Shown: one piece after another, positions 5,408 to 5,576 of the stretch | Numbering within the stretch: position 1 is the first letter of the stretch | Layout: each line of letters begins with the position of its first letter | From: Promethearchaeota archaeon | GTDB taxonomy: Archaea; Asgardarchaeota; Lokiarchaeia; Sigynarchaeales; SOKP01 | Length of the DNA: 5,576 nucleotides | Direction of reading: 5' to 3' | NCBI GenBank assembly: GCA_019057775.1 | Contig: JAHLWT010000269.1 | Location: 1-5,576 of the forward strand | Program-made: the position numbers and the translations under genes | Notes under the pieces: model-generated | Database searches by the model: none | Told to the model about the DNA's origin: nothing | Seen by the model: only the letters and a program-made list of their open reading frames with translations

Positions 5408-5576
5408 ATGTGTGCGATGTATAATAATAATAATAATTCTACTTTAGACGAAGATTCGGACACTCGTTCGAATTTGTTAGATATATGGAGAGTGAATCCG
5501 GCTTATAGAGACATCAATTTTAAATATTCACAAATAAGAAGTGCGTTCGTATTAATAATATCAATCCTTACGTTTT
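5408..5576 (+). CDS. WRVNP-box protein, N-terminal part (runs off the window), probably membrane-anchored
   Basis: The frame is open from ATG 5408 to the window edge (56 codons seen). The N-terminus has five Asn in a row, encoded by (AAT)5 at 5423-5437, then an acidic stretch STLDEDSDT. Residues 23-34 read LLDIWRVNPAYR, matching YLDIWRVNPRYR of the gene ending at 5279. After DINFKYSQIR comes SAFVLIISILTF, which looks like the start of a transmembrane segment or buried hydrophobic core, unlike the neighbour. GGTG at 5397-5400 stands seven bases ahead of the ATG; ATG 5417 is a second possible start. The tandem arrangement of two proteins with the same box but apparently different bodies suggests duplication and domain exchange. 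The (AAT)5 tract could vary in length. Function unknown. Confidence 0.6.
   Translation, partial: MCAMYNNNNNSTLDEDSDTRSNLLDIWRVNPAYRDINFKYSQIRSAFVLIISILTF

Noticed and set aside
1..5576. CRISPR array, tRNA, rRNA or insertion-sequence ends
   Set aside because: I looked for regularly spaced repeats, cloverleaf-like GC-rich islands and terminal inverted repeats with target duplications and saw none; only short AT palindromes and an (AAT)5 tract are present.

Overview
The window is strongly AT-rich (about three quarters A+T by eye), uses AGA and ATA codons heavily, and ends its genes mostly with TAA. Several genes have TATA-box-like elements (TTATTTAAATA twice, TAATATATATTA once) and GGAGG/GGTG ribosome-binding cores. 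Together with small winged-helix and TPR proteins, this suggests an AT-rich archaeon. An Asgard (Promethearchaeota/Lokiarchaeia-like) origin is my best guess, but no taxonomic marker gene is present. The coding density is low and several stretches look like broken genes, as expected of an accessory region.

Layout. Positions 1-472 hold no intact gene, only short protein-like frames broken by stops. At 641-1603 (+) is an SPL/Gp37-Gp68-like radical SAM protein with a canonical CX3CX2C cluster motif. A hairpin with a T-run follows it. Tail to tail with it, at 1937-3271 (-), is a TcmP-family protein (three-Cys-motif partner, methyltransferase-like fold) with a C-terminal winged-helix-like region. 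Between the two ends lies the stop-interrupted remnant of a minus-strand gene (1665-1880). Upstream of tcmP on the same strand is a four-helix membrane protein (3546-4082).

The right third reads rightward from a divergent promoter region (4083-4166) that contains a perfect 10-bp inverted repeat. It begins with a TPR gene cut by one in-frame TAA (4608-4610). The frame then continues with good TPR signal to 4817. Immediately after is a winged-helix-like protein (4818-5279), and then the start of a second protein (5408 to the window edge). The last two share the box LDIWRVNPxYR after an acidic/Asn/Ser-rich N-terminus, so they look like members of one family with different bodies.

How the parts may work together. 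Pairing of TcmP with a three-Cys radical-SAM-like protein is a known recurrent neighbourhood of unknown function; here it is convergent rather than operonic. I infer that the two act in one modification pathway. The rightward cluster looks like a separate unit (TPR plus WRVNP-box proteins) whose biochemical role I cannot name.
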